A stretch of 64,000 nt of DNA from Incurvaria masculella (lineage: Eukaryota; Arthropoda; Insecta; Lepidoptera; Incurvariidae), in NCBI GenBank assembly GCA_946894095.1, contig OX335641.1, forward strand, positions 824,501 through 888,500, given 5' to 3'. Shown here in pieces: positions 22,758-32,439 of this stretch; the first letter of the stretch is position 1; every line of letters starts with the position of its first letter. The notes below the pieces were generated by a model. The model had not been told where the DNA came from, did not search any database, and saw nothing but the letters and a program-made list of their open reading frames with translations. The position numbers and the translations under genes were made by a program.

Positions 22758-22765
22758 TATATATT
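22758..22765 (+). promoter_or_regulatory. TATA box of the 106-aa secreted-protein gene
   Basis: TATATATT in a GC-rich setting, 32 bases before the A of an initiator-like GCAGTG (22788-22793). The distance matches a focused arthropod TATA promoter. The surrounding 22620-22760 is unique sequence. Confidence 0.6.
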
Positions 22766-22789
22766 CCGTCCGGCGAGCCTCGCCTTAGC

Positions 22790-22839
22790 AGTGCAACAAC
22801 AGTGGACCGCCCCAGCTGTCGAGTGACCGTGACTTTTAA
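22790..22839 (+). other. Predicted untranslated first exon
   Basis: Runs from the predicted start at the initiator A (22790) to a strong donor, AA followed by GTGAGTTCG at 22840. It would splice to the acceptor TTTTTCCAG at 23849, five bases before the ATG at 23854. No ATG in the exon leads to a long frame. Inferred from signals only. Confidence 0.5.
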
Positions 22840-23261
22840 GTGAGTTCGCTTCGTCTAGTCTGATGGTGCCTTGTGACGTCATGGGCCCGTGCTTTTGTGT
22901 TGTGGCGCCGTGTGCACGTAGATTAGATAGCGTGCTTATAGGTTTCGTACGTCGAATGTAATAAATAGAATGTAACATTTCTCCTGTGAAATTTAAGTCA
23001 ATCAATGCGGAGTATTTTCTTTCTAATAGTCTATACTAAATCGGTGTTTGTTTTTTTGTTTCATAAATAAATTATCTATATTAATTGCCTTATAAATTGC
23101 GAAATGATGTAGAAGTAAGTCAGCCGCTGGAAACCTTGAGTAAATCTGCATTCGGGGGCCAGAAATTGCACTTGAATTTTTTGAACTACCATTCTGCTGA
23201 AAACTATTGTTTAAAATTAAAACCCATAATATGCATATTAATACGCTCTGCAGTCCAGTGT

Positions 23262-23378
23262 CGCGACGGCTCAATGTTCGACTATCGAGGTTAGGAAACA
23301 CTCGGTGTGGTACCGTTCTGGATCGGTGACCGTTTGATCGTTGATGCAGGCCGTGGTTCGATACCAAACTATCGCGAA
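23262..23378 (+). repeat. Decayed 5S-type SINE head
   Basis: GCGACGGCTCAATG, TATCGAGGTTAGGAAACACT, GGATCGGTGACCGTTTGATC and GGCCGTGGTTCGATACC align in order with the head of the 1908 copy. The body does not follow. It lies in the predicted intron of the 106-aa gene. Confidence 0.55.
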
Positions 23379-23546
23379 TGGTCCTTCGAATTCATATTTT
23401 TAAAAGTAACAGAACCAGCAGTGCTTTACCAGTATTTAAGTGCCAACCCCGATACTCGATGGAGGAAAGATATTTATTTCAAAAATCGTCCGAGTTAAGC
23501 TAATGCTGTCGCCCCGGTCGCACAGTTATATATCTACTGTGACCTA

Positions 23547-23767
23547 CAGGTCTATTCCTGCAATTCCGTAATAATGAATCAGGAATCCGAGTTTGGAAAA
23601 TCGCTTATATAGCGGTTTATAAAGCGATTTTCTTGATGAAAATATTCCGAAAAATAGTCTTTCCATTTATTGCAGGTTTTCCGTCGAAAAAATCGCTTTG
23701 AAAACTGCTGTAAAAGCGGTTTTATACACTCAGGATTCCTGATTACGGAATTCCAGGAATAGACCTG
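23547..23767. mobile_element. Fold-back MITE (CAGGTCTATTCCTG ends)
   Basis: Left CAGGTCTATTCCTGCAATTC and right GGAATTCCAGGAATAGACCTG are inverted. The interior also pairs (AAATCGCTTATATAGCGG against CTGTAAAAGCGG). Same family as 6326-6539. It lies in the predicted intron, about 80 bases from the acceptor. Confidence 0.75.
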
Positions 23768-23853
23768 CTGTTCTTTGTGCTAGGTACTAACCTGGCTATT
23801 CGATGGCAGTGAAAGATATATAATTGACCTTATCATTAATTTTTCCAGAGAAA

Positions 23854-24174
23854 ATGCTTCGCCTCACCATCCTGCTAGCGGCAGCAGCCTGCGCGAGCGC
23901 CGGCATCATACCCCTCGGGGTGGAGTACGCCGTGCCATCGGGCCCTCTGGTCCGACCCCACCACGCCGTGGAGATCAACGCCCAGAACGAGGCGCTGCTC
24001 CCCAGGGAGCTGATCAAGTCGAGCCGCTTCTACGACAACCCGGCCGTCGCCGAGGGACTCGCCAAGGAGTCCTGGTTCACGAACAAGGAGATGCAGGTGA
24101 TAGAGCGGGAGGCGGAGAGGATCCCGAGGGAGAAGATCTACCACATCGTGAAGAGCGCCGGATTTCTGGATTAG
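23854..24174 (+). CDS. Small secreted protein, 106 aa, function unknown
   Basis: One coding exon. The acceptor TTTTTCCAG lies just before AGAAAATG, and the first ATG (23854) is used. Residues 1-17 form a classical signal peptide (MLRLTILLAAAACASA, cleavage likely after ASA). The mature part of about 89 residues has no cysteine pairs, transmembrane span or repeat; its C-terminal half is rich in charged residues, including KESWFTNKEMQVIEREAERI and PREKIYHIVKSAGFLD. The coding exon has strongly GC-rich third positions in an AT-rich setting, as often seen in highly expressed insect structural or secreted genes. It resembles lepidopteran secreted or cuticle-associated proteins I have seen, but I cannot name a family. 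No AATAAA was found; a variant signal near 24372 is possible. Confidence 0.8.
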   Translation: MLRLTILLAAAACASAGIIPLGVEYAVPSGPLVRPHHAVEINAQNEALLPRELIKSSRFYDNPAVAEGLAKESWFTNKEMQVIEREAERIPREKIYHIVKSAGFLD

Positions 24175-25336
24175 TGATCGGCGACGTCGCCTTAGTTGTA
24201 GCCGCCGTGATTTTGTATTGATGGGACGTGTAAATAGCTAGGTCTTAGGTATTGTATGTTGCAGCAAGTATGTGTTGAATCGGTTGCGGCTTGGATGTTT
24301 ACATGGTTGTATTGGACAGCCGTAATTAATCCATCTGATATGCTGCAAAAAGTAGTTTTAATAATTTATTGAATACAATTATAAAGTATTGTTGTGTTAT
24401 TTTTTGCAAACCCCCTGCGATTAACCTCAATCACTGAATTAAATAATTTACACTATTTTTGGATAGGCAGCTTCGACCGTTTACTTTTCTATGTATTGCC
24501 GACCGCATTGGAATTTTATTTTAATCGGTGCATGAATTGCGAGAACAATATTTTAATCCTTAATACAAAAAACTCTGTATTTAAGAGTATGCTGTATGGA
24601 TATACCGTGTGGATTTCGGCATTTACAAAATGCAAGCGGTGCCACTGTATTTTCCCGTACGTGTCGTAAGTGGCGATTTACGGATTTTAGTTTGTGTTAG
24701 CGCTAATCTCGCCCGGTTTGGTACCATCGTATTGAAATAAAAATGATATACACACGCACACGCCACTATTGCCCTGGATGGGCAGGATAATTGATTGCGG
24801 TATGACAAAAGCATTCGTTTCTCGCTTCTTCAACAAAAGTTCATCTCTTCATACATGACGAATGTGTCCTTAACGAAGCATAACGTACACGGTCCAGACA
24901 AGTTCTTCTTTCTACCGGAAGGGTAGTAGTGTTAATATATTTTCAAATTAACCAGCTGGAAAAAAATACACAACTCAAAATGTTGTCGGTAATTTCATCA
25001 GATTTAGAATTTTCATTTATTCCTGAAAAAAATTTAGGTCCCTCGATGGAATTTCTTGAGTGTTCAGTTGACGCACCTCGAACATATTTTTATTTAGAAA
25101 AGATTTATTGTTCAATTGTTACATTAAAAATATTTAATGCTGTTAGTAAAAATAATATAGTTTGAATGCTCCTAACACCACCGGTGTCACGAGTGTTTAA
25201 CTAGAACAGTATCGCTGAACGAATGAATGATGGAATGGCGTTTAATCGATTACAACGCAATTCATTCACAATCGCTGGACCTGTCGAAGTTTTTTTCATT
25301 AACAATTTCACAACGTCCCAAGAAGCATTGGCAACC
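24175..25336. other. 3' flank and intergenic; small SINE scrap
   Basis: GCCCGGTTTGGTACCATCGTATTG near 24712 is a SINE scrap. The frames at 24394-24669 and 24929-25165 are AT-rich and unsupported. The promoter of the next gene should lie here, but no clear TATA/initiator pair was found. Confidence 0.35.
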
Positions 25337-25367
25337 ATGGATTTCTTGTTTCCATTTATTTATTTTT
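25337..25367 (+). CDS. Secreted protein, about 196 aa, exon 1 (signal peptide)
   Basis: ATG in near-perfect context (GCAACCATGG), ten codons MDFLFPFIYF plus one base, then the consensus donor GTAAGTAG at 25368. The split codon completes as Phe with the next exon, and the hydrophobic stretch continues there as FLLIAS, giving a typical signal peptide cut around residues 16-19. The gene then runs through exons 26069-26181 and 28512-28958 with phases that fit exactly (1, 0). I do not recognise the mature protein. It is probably secreted, soluble and helical, with two N-glycosylation sequons (NSS, NFT). Assembly is by hand; RNA-seq would settle it. Confidence 0.65.
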
Positions 25368-25484
25368 GTAAGTAGCAGCAAAGCGAAAAATATTTAGCAA
25401 ATATTAACAGTGAAGCCGTGAATGTGGTGCTGTATGGGTTCCGGCACGTAAGCAGAATACAATCGAGTCCGCGAATTTCACGAC

Positions 25485-25645
25485 TTAGGAACGAGTGCAC
25501 GAAAGGACAAAAAATCAAAATCAACGTCAAAGTATAATCAAACACGTCACTTTGGACAGTATGGAAGGAACTCTATGCGGATCACTAAAAGTGACGTGAT
25601 TGAACATTGATTAACTCAGCCGTCTCTTCGTGCAAGCGGGGCGCA
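25485..25645 (+). repeat. ATGGAAGGAACTC-family repeat (intronic)
   Basis: Same block order as 12850-13010 (CACGAAAGGACAAAAAATC, TATGGAAGGAACTCTATGCG, CTCTTCGTGCAAGCGGGGC). Confidence 0.65.
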
Positions 25646-25649
25646 TTGA

Positions 25650-26020
25650 ATGAACATTGTTTTCCGTATTTTCTATCGAATTTAATATAGTCGTACAATA
25701 CAACAAAGGTCCCGGGATCGCACTTAGTTACTGTGTGGTATTTTGGTCTAAAATGGGCTTTACCTAAGAAATTGGAGATTTGTATGAAAATTGTAAATTA
25801 TAAACACTTTGGTTTTTTTTATTTATACTGGCTTAACTCTACCACCTAGTAGGGAAAGGGGCCTACAGTTATACATGGGTTCCGAACGATGGAGCAGCTC
25901 GCATTTGTAACGAAATGCACTTATCCAACTCAGAGGTAGAAAGAAAGTGGTGTATGACCGGGCCGAGGATTTGAACCTGTAACCTCTCGAATTCATGGCA
26001 AGTCCTCTAGAGCTGTATCT
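25650..26020. repeat. Two SINE fragments in opposite orientation (intronic)
   Basis: 25650-25765 is plus (TTTTCCGTATTTTCTATCG, AAGGTCCCGGGATCGCAC). 25828-26020 is minus (CTACCACCTAGTAGGG, TTCCGAACGATGGAGCAGC) with a different tRNA-like head whose B box is the complement of GAGGATTTGAACC. The minus copy ends about 50 bases before the acceptor at 26069. Confidence 0.6.
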
Positions 26021-26068
26021 GTATCAATCGGTCCATAAAATATAAACAAATAACCATTGTTTTCTTAG

Positions 26069-26181
26069 TTCTGCTGATCGCCTCCACAAGATCCCACGAC
26101 GATATTATCAGACAGTTGGATAGCATCATTGCGAACTATGAAAACAAATTAAATGAGGGTAATTCTTCAAACTTCACACAG
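26069..26181 (+). CDS. Secreted protein, exon 2
   Basis: The acceptor is TTTTCTTAG, and the donor CACACAG followed by GTAAAATA lies at 26182. It has 113 bases: two completing the split Phe codon plus 37 codons. It finishes the signal peptide (LLIAS), then encodes RSHDDIIRQLDSIIANYENK and an Asn/Ser-rich end with overlapping sequons (NSS, NFT). It ends in phase 0, matching exon 3. Confidence 0.65.
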
Positions 26182-26437
26182 GTAAAATATACTTATTCCA
26201 TATTCAGGCAGTAAGGGTTTAAGTAACTGTTTAAGTAACTGTAAGTTTTGTCATGTCCGAGCGTCCTTCACTTTTTTATGTGTAGTAATTGGCACTTTTT
26301 TTATTTTTCAATCTAATTTATAGCCAGGATACATATAACTCCACCAATATGTATATTGTCACCAGAGAATATTTAATAAGAATCAATAAGATTGATCTCT
26401 GTGAAAAAGAAAATAAAAACATTTACCCCCGTTTGAA
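26182..26437. other. Intron 2, 5' part, nothing recognised
   Basis: AT-rich intronic sequence; no repeat recognised. Confidence 0.35.
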
Positions 26438-26772
26438 TTGCACTTGCCGTTAAATCTATCCACGATTTTTCAAACACACGAGCTCTTTCTCGACGGCTCC
26501 GAGAAATCCCAAAATTCCAGCTCCGAACGGATTATTTTGAGTCTCTTTCTTAGCAAGCGGGGATTGCGTCCATTCTCTCTATCGACTGATACTGTAGATG
26601 CTTTAACTATGTATAACGGAACGCACTTCAGCTGGGGTGCTTCTCCCAGAGCACAACCTGCACAACATGTTTGGACATATTCTATAGTATTAAGTGTATA
26701 CAATTATGTATTGTACACTTGTAAAATGCTCAATTGAATAAAGAATTTGAAATATGAAATATGAAATATGTA
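26438..26772 (+). repeat. Retroposon-like insert with AATATGA tail (intronic)
   Basis: Ends in AATAAAGAATTTG followed by three AAATATG-type units (about 26745-26770), like the 3' end of a LINE-mobilised retroposon. The 99-codon frame in it shows no RT motif. Its 5' border is a guess. Confidence 0.4.
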
Positions 26773-27049
26773 ATTGTGGGCCTGGCGACGCCTTGAGTCG
26801 CAGGCTGTATATGTCGTATTTATCGTTATATTTTTCTATAAATATAAACTTGAAGGGGGTGAATTAAGGGATGAAAGTTCAGACGGTGACTCAAATGATA
26901 TCCAGGAAATGTGTTTTCTTCGTAATAATTTCGTCCAAAACGATATTGATTCGAGCAGAGCATGGTACCTCAGCTATTTAGCATAAAATATTCTACTTTT
27001 TTATATAACTGGGCAATGATAGCTCATTCCATACCTACCGTCGTGATAT

Positions 27050-27425
27050 TAGGTCTGACCGAACGACCCGAAAATTGAACGGGTCTTTTTGACCCGTTCG
27101 GTCAGAAAGGAAGGACCGCTCGGAAAAACTAGCAAAGACCACAGATTATATGTAATATTTACAATCGGTAGTCACGGGCTTAAATAATTTTGTAATCTGT
27201 GGTGGGACCCGTTTATTTTGACTCATTCTCTCGCGAACTGATCCGCAAGCCCAGCGCAATGGTAGGTCGGTCGGTTCAGTCATCTCATTCAGTCAGGCGG
27301 GTCTGTATAAAGAACGGGTTGCAAAGACACGAAGATCTTTGCGAACGAGAGAACCGTTCGGTCATTCAGAACTGACGACCCAAGTCTTCTAACCTGTTCG
27401 TTCGGACCAATCGCTATAAAGAAGG
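27050..27425. repeat. Repeat rich in GACCCGTTCGGTCAG / inverse (intronic)
   Basis: Begins with GACCGAACGACCCG and, after a short loop, GACCCGTTCGGTC (a hairpin at 27057-27107). CCGTTCGGTCATTCAG recurs near 27352. A second pair, CCACAGATTAT near 27140 and ATAATTTTGTAATCTGTGG near 27190, is also inverted. A fold-back element of unknown class. Confidence 0.4.
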
Positions 27426-27603
27426 GGAGCACCACAAATGATGGTCCTCTTGTTCGCCTCGTCGCCGCACGAGAAGAAATGAAAATAGTGGGCCCACTTT
27501 ACTCAGGACAGAAGTCCGGTTTATCCAATCGCCACTATTTATAATGATAATCGAGGATTATTAAATTAAATAAAAAAAACAATTATAGAAGATATTTTTT
27601 TTA

Positions 27604-27957
27604 AATTAAAAGATTAATACATTTGTGAAGAAATCCTATTGGAACTATAGAATCATAAAAATATTCTATAGTTTTGTTTTTATAGATAACTCCTGTGGAT
27701 ACCACACATAAAAAGGACAAGTTGCATTCTTTGAGGTCAACAAAGTAACCACTTTTATCAGGTAGCACCACGGAGGATCCGTGGGTAGCACCATCAAATA
27801 ACCCGATTAATAACCTAGAATGTTTTGAAAACGTACAGAAGTTTTTGTGCAAACCCCGGATCGAATCAAAATAGCACCCATGTTTTAATTGTATCATAAT
27901 TAGTATATCCCACCCCACCTCTGGGCTAGTTACTGATACCGGCCCAAAATACCACAT
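27604..27957 (-). CDS. Unsupported 118-codon frame in intron 2
   Basis: A minus-strand frame of 118 codons, long for an AT-rich intron, with mixed composition (GCYFDSIRGLHKNFCTFSK is typical). Its first codons overlap a SINE, no start context or splice partner is obvious, and no family is recognised. It may be an old transposon piece or chance. Confidence 0.15.
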
Positions 27958-28175
27958 TGGAATTAGGTGCCATTACTATGGTTTCCTTTTTATTTCAAGA
28001 CAGCATTAAACTCGCGCTTCGACCATCTTTAAGACAATGCCATGGTACCAACCTAGGCAGGACCTACAGTAAGTTATACGTGCAATCCGAACCACGGCGA
28101 GCCTAAGCAATTGAAAACGGTCACTCATTCAGAACTTAACCGCGCCAGAGTTGCTTTACCTCGATTATCGATCAG
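27935..28175 (-). repeat. SINE, minus strand (5S-type junction), intronic
   Basis: TACCACATTGGAATTAGGTGCC, CATGGTACCAACC and CAATCCGAACCACGGCGAGCC, then CGGTCACTC, the complement of the GAGTGACCG part of the 5S head. Internal deletions. Confidence 0.6.
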
Positions 28176-28511
28176 CAAGGTGTCATGCCGCTCGGTTATT
28201 TAGGCGGATTTACTCATATGTATCTTGACAAGGCCGAAATAATTTAGAAATAATTGTATGCTTAATATGGACTCCGTCAAATTGATGGTATTGATTCATT
28301 GATGCTTATGGATATCATACACTTAATTTATTTAAATTCGCATTTTTTGGTCGGTTAAATTTCCGGCTGATACAAACAACTCTTCAAAAATCTTAAATAC
28401 AATGTTATGTTTACGTAACGTTTACTTTTAATTTATGTAAACAAATGTCATCTTTGAGTCGATTACGGTTCGTTTTTATACGATGAAATTTACCTTCCAA
28501 TTGCCTTTCAG

Positions 28512-28958
28512 GCATCCGGCATTTCTGGACACGATGCATGCGAAGATGATGAAGTGACAACGAAAAAACCAATTGATTCAAACTCCATGGTAACTCAGCT
28601 AACGAAGATCATCGAGAAACTGGAAGAAAACCAAGCTATCTTGAACTGCTTGGAGAACGATTTAGTGAACCGTATTGATGAAAATATCAAAATGGAAGAA
28701 ACACATGGCGGCTACGAACCAAATGTTATTGCGATTCGAGAAAATAACAAAACATCAGACGGATCTAAACAAACAGTGCAATCTGACCTATTTGCAGGAT
28801 TGCAACGATTCAGGCGGATCTTGGTGAATTCGTTCGGTAACACGAAAAAGGATGCTGAATACTTCAAACAGTACAATGTCCTTCAGAATTCAGTTCGCAA
28901 TGAGGGGGAATGGAATGCTCCACCAAAAAAGACTGTGACGCATAGCTCAAACCCTTGA
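28512..28958 (+). CDS. Secreted protein, exon 3 (last), to stop
   Basis: The acceptor TTGCCTTTCAG precedes GCATCCGGC, and 148 codons then run to TGA at 28956-28958. It encodes an acidic patch (CEDDEV), a heptad-like helix with MVTQLTKIIEKLEENQAILN, then ENDLVNRIDENIK, and a C-terminal part with FAGLQRFRRILVNSF and a Ser/Thr-rich end. It has two cysteines. An AATAAA follows at 28969-28974, eleven bases past the stop, confirming the gene end. No family recognised. Confidence 0.7.
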   Translation, partial: ASGISGHDACEDDEVTTKKPIDSNSMVTQLTKIIEKLEENQAILNCLENDLVNRIDENIKMEETHGGYEPNVIAIRENNKTSDGSKQTVQSDLFAGLQRFRRILVNSFGNTKKDAEYFKQYNVLQNSVRNEGEWNAPPKKTVTHSSNP

Positions 28959-28968
28959 TACGTATCCG

Positions 28969-28974
28969 AATAAA
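28969..28974 (+). terminator. Polyadenylation signal AATAAA
   Basis: The canonical hexamer just after the stop codon of the 196-aa gene. A downstream T-rich stretch (GATTTTTTCCTG, about 29000-29012) fits a cleavage context. Confidence 0.6.
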
Positions 28975-29020
28975 ATTGTTACTCTATACATTGAATATGA
29001 GATTTTTTCCTGTTTAGCAG

Positions 29021-29546
29021 TTCAGGTCGCCCAACCCGGCGGGCCTAACTCATTCGCGGGCACGGTACAAAACCGTGCTGTTGCGCTCTGGGACCTTCTC
29101 TGTTTCAAAGAAAAAGACAGGCTCCGTGATGAGGAAGATGCAATATGTTCACATAAAAGACAATGTGCATAGTGTATATTTGGTAAGATTTACGAAAATT
29201 TTAATTTCAAAACGACTTATAGCTAAAAGTAAACCACGACCGCTGTAGTCAAAAATCTAACAAAAACCAAATAGATTATAAATCTTGATTAAATAAGCTA
29301 TGTATGATGACTAATCTTTTTAAGATGTCATTGCGTAATCCACCTCCAAAGTTATTGTATAAAACGCGCGAAAAATTCGAACTTTCGGACCGTATAACTT
29401 AGAAACTAAACACAATTTTACAATGCCAATGGTCATCAGACATCTAGTTCGATCAAATAAAGCTTTGATCTTTAACAAGAAATAGGTACGGGCGTGATCT
29501 TCTTTCCCCTTTTGTATGGGGAGATGAGCGGGATGGACCCCCTTAA
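29021..29546 (+). mobile_element. MITE, GGTGGCCCAACCCG family, decayed ends
   Basis: Left TTCAGGTCGCCCAACCCG and right GAGCGGGATGGACCCCCTTAA are eroded versions of the inverted ends at 60935-61484. The interior (CGGTACAAAACCGTGCTG, GGAAGATGCAA) matches. It sits about 50 bases downstream of the preceding poly(A) signal. Confidence 0.75.
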
Positions 29547-29659
29547 AATATGTAATCCTTCACACTCCAATCGACCGTAATGGTCATATTTATGAACACT
29601 TTTATTGTGTTTAGTTTCAAACTGCAAAAAAACATCCCCGAAATGTTATATTGGGGGAT

Positions 29660-29935
29660 TTAACTTCGTTTTGTACATTCGGTGCTGATAAATATTGAAA
29701 TATAAATTACGAAAATATGTATGTTAAAGTTCGTTTGGTGATAATATTTTTTTGTATTGAAAATGTGCAGCCGTAAATACTTTTTTTTATTAATCTGCTC
29801 ATGCAGATACCTGCTCGACAACGGGCTGAATAACCAGCCCGAAACGTCGAAGACAGTCTCCTCCTGCCGCATGAAAAAACGCGGTAATCTAAATATAAGG
29901 AAGATAAGAAATAATAAAATCATAAAAAATAAATG
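29660..29935. repeat. Possible old retroelement scrap
   Basis: GGGCTGAATAACCAGCCCGAAACGTCG near 29825 has the small hairpin and CCCGAAACGTC block that I associate with ends of Penelope-like or related retroelements. Weak. Confidence 0.25.
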
Positions 29936-29939
29936 AATA

Positions 29940-30050
29940 TACAAAAAACGCATACAAAAAACGCATACAAAAAACGTTATTTTTTTTTATCTTACACTAT
30001 GGTACGGAACCCTTCGTGTGCGAGACCAACTCGCACTTGGCCGGTTTTTT
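29940..30050 (-). repeat. Short tandem ACAAAAAACGCAT plus end of ACGG-family repeat
   Basis: Three units of ACAAAAAACGCAT (29942-29978) lead into GGTACGGAACCCTTCGTGTG and CTCGCACTTGGCCGG, the hairpin end of the 4101 family. The microsatellite part of that repeat is missing. Confidence 0.6.
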
Positions 30051-30059
30051 TATGTAACC

Positions 30060-30262
30060 GGGAGTAACTGTTATATAAGCCAAACACACCATATCGGTTC
30101 TAGGTGCCATGCCAGACCCTTCCTAAATTGCACGGCTGTATTGAACTGATGGAAAACATTGACAATTGTATGGTCGGGATTATCTCTAACACTTAGTAAG
30201 TAAGGAAGGGGACATACAGTTGTACGTGGAATCCAAACCACGACCAATGCATCCCATAGTCT
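30060..30262 (-). repeat. SINE, minus strand, diverged
   Basis: CATATCGGTTCTAGGTGCCATGCC, AATTGCACGGCTGTATTG, AGTAAGGAAGGGGACATACAG and GGAATCCAAACCACGACC. Confidence 0.65.
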
Positions 30263-31130
30263 TCTCTTACGACATGGAGATTTGGAAATGAAGGTCAAAC
30301 AGGAGAAAACCGCGCAACGCCCTTTCTCTACCCCTAACCTTTGAAAGTTCCAACATTGGACCTCAAAATAAAGTTTTCAGAAAATCCTTCGTAAGGTTGA
30401 ACCGCCTACTCACTCAGTGTCCCATATCTCACGTTGACTACCTTCCACACTACCGCGAGAACGAACCTCTAAATATTTACCACTTGAACCTCTTTCGAGC
30501 CATCTCTTTTACTCTTACCAGCAGCCCCTACATTTGCGATGTTACTAGCGCCATTTCCAGCGATACAGTCGCTCGAATTACATAACTTCCCACGCATCGA
30601 GGCCGAATTGATTTTTGCGCCACCCCATTCATTGGCCCTCGCTGCGCATGCCCGAGCGACACACACATGCGCGTTGGACATCATCCCAACACCCACGATT
30701 CACCTCCACCCTGACACACGGTGAACGGTCTGCGGGGGAATTCAGACCATAAGCGGAAGGATTTAGACGCATTTGTGCAATAGGCTAGTTTCCTGGAGTA
30801 TTTTTAGATAGACCACTCGCATTAACACCAATACCTCTTCAGATACCGATTGAGAACTCCAGAGAGGAAAGATTTTAGTTTTTTCCTAATTTATATTGAA
30901 GTATCTCTCGAAAGTCCTCGCCGGGTCGTTACTTCGCGGCTGTGCGTGGTTGCTCGTGACATATTCCGATCTTCGGGCCGCCCTGATAGCTTATTGCGGT
31001 GAAAAGTGGCTTTTCTAAAAATATTCCCGATTCAGGATATCCCGGAGTTCATTCATAAAATCACCGACGTGCTCAGTTTATCTTTAGCCTTCGAGAAGGC
31101 AGCATCCACATTCCGTGACCAGCTTTATTA
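30263..31130. other. Intergenic, nothing firmly recognised
   Basis: Frames on both strands near 30397-30724 overlap each other and lack motifs. 30890-31130 is GC-richer and may be regulatory sequence for VAMP (inference). Confidence 0.3.
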
Positions 31131-31132
31131 AT

Positions 31133-31224
31133 TCTACTTCGGTGGAAGAAGTAGCACCTTCAATCGATACCAGCCGCTGACGTGCCCGATATTGAGAAGA
31201 GGTCGTTTCGCTTGGAGGAAATAT
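31133..31224 (+). other. Possible untranslated first exon of VAMP
   Basis: A GC-richer stretch ending at a perfect donor, GTAAGTATG at 31225-31233, about 1.06 kb before the first recognisable VAMP coding exon. No in-frame ATG precedes the donor. The 5' border and the link to VAMP are inferred. Confidence 0.25.
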
Positions 31225-31689
31225 GTAAGTATGCGTATATCGTTTACACGTATACAATGGTTATCTGAACTTCGCAATTCTTAGCAGTTCGTTGTTGTTG
31301 AATGATTGGGCGATCAAATGTATTGTTTTCTGAATTTATTCATTTATCTACAGAAAGCTGCGGGTTAACATATATTAAAACCACGCGAGAGCATACATTG
31401 AAATAGATAAGAACTGTGCACATTATGTGTTTTGTTCATCCGGATGTATTGATTTGCAAAAAAAATGCCATAGTATTGAAGTAACCCGACCTTTGTCTTG
31501 TAACTATATTGCTAAGAATTTTGGTCGGAATCTAAATTGTAATGTCGTAAAAGTAAAAAAAACTTTACTGAAGTAGAATTACTCTTTCCACCGTCGCTGG
31601 AAGTACCTGATATTTACGAAACACTTCACCGATCAAATAAATTCACAAAAGAAGTGACGGTACTAAGGGTTGTAATGATGAACCATTTT

Positions 31690-31850
31690 TTAACTGAATA
31701 ACACCACGTCAAATCCAGAAGAAGCTTTTCTTGTAGCACGGCTATATTGAACTGGATTCATTTTTGCTTCGATCATCTTACATTCAATGCGACGGCATAA
31801 TCCCAGGCGGACTAAATCCTTACCAAGAGCAACAAGTTAGGACATTTATG
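31690..31850 (-). repeat. SINE fragment, minus strand
   Basis: TTCTTGTAGCACGGCTATATTG, TTGCTTCGATCATC and AATGCGACGGCATAATCCCAG. Confidence 0.5.
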
Positions 31851-31894
31851 GGTTCCAAGCATGAAGTGACTTGCTTTGTCAACGATATTAATTG

Positions 31895-32060
31895 TGAGAC
31901 TTAGGGCCGAGTGCACGAAAGAACAAAAAATCAAAATCAACGTCAAAGTATGATCAAACACGTCACTTTGTGTGGACAGTATGGAAGGAACTCTATGCGG
32001 TTCACTATAAGTGACGTGTTTGAACATTGATTAACTCAGCCGTTTCTTCGTGCAACCGGG
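31895..32060 (+). repeat. ATGGAAGGAACTC-family repeat
   Basis: CACGAAAGAACAAAAAATC, TATGGAAGGAACTCTATGCG and TTCTTCGTGCAACCGGGGCT match 12850 and 25485. Confidence 0.65.
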
Positions 32061-32289
32061 GCTTAGCCTGGTTTTCACCAAGTGCTGATTTATTTTAATC
32101 AACACTCAAAGGGCCTTTATTACTTAAGTGCTGATTATCTTGTATAGGAAAGGCCCTCATGTGGCGATTGAGCTAATCACATAACCATATCATAATAACC
32201 TAAAACAGTAGGCGAAAAAGGACCTTACTATTCTTATATATCTGATGAGACAGAAGCAGGAGACCGCAGGAGTTACCCCTAGGCTATAG

Positions 32290-32439
32290 GCCCTCAAAAA
32301 TGAGAATGTCAATGGCAGGGCAACCGAGGGAGGTCTGGCGCCAAGCGGGGAGGGCGAGGGTCCCGTGGGAGGTCCCAAGACGCCGCAGCAGCAAGCGGCC
32401 CAGCGAAGGCTCCAGCAGACCCAGGCGCAAGTCGACGAG
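32290..32439 (+). CDS. nSyb: Synaptobrevin/VAMP, exon A (N-terminal tail and start of SNARE motif)
   Basis: Synaptobrevin is the vesicle R-SNARE that pairs with syntaxin and SNAP-25 to drive synaptic-vesicle fusion. This exon encodes an acidic, Gly/Pro-rich tail (ATEGGLAPSGEGEGPVGGPK) and the opening of the SNARE helix, RRLQQTQAQVDE, diagnostic of neuronal synaptobrevins. The next exon continues [15 protein letters not shown] in the same phase. An in-frame TAG at 32287-32289 and the absence of an in-frame ATG mean the start lies in an upstream exon not securely found; the 5' border is tentative. The following donor, GAG then GTCTTG, fits the consensus poorly; reading through would add about 12 residues and stop. 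The symbol follows the fly neuronal gene. Confidence 0.85.
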
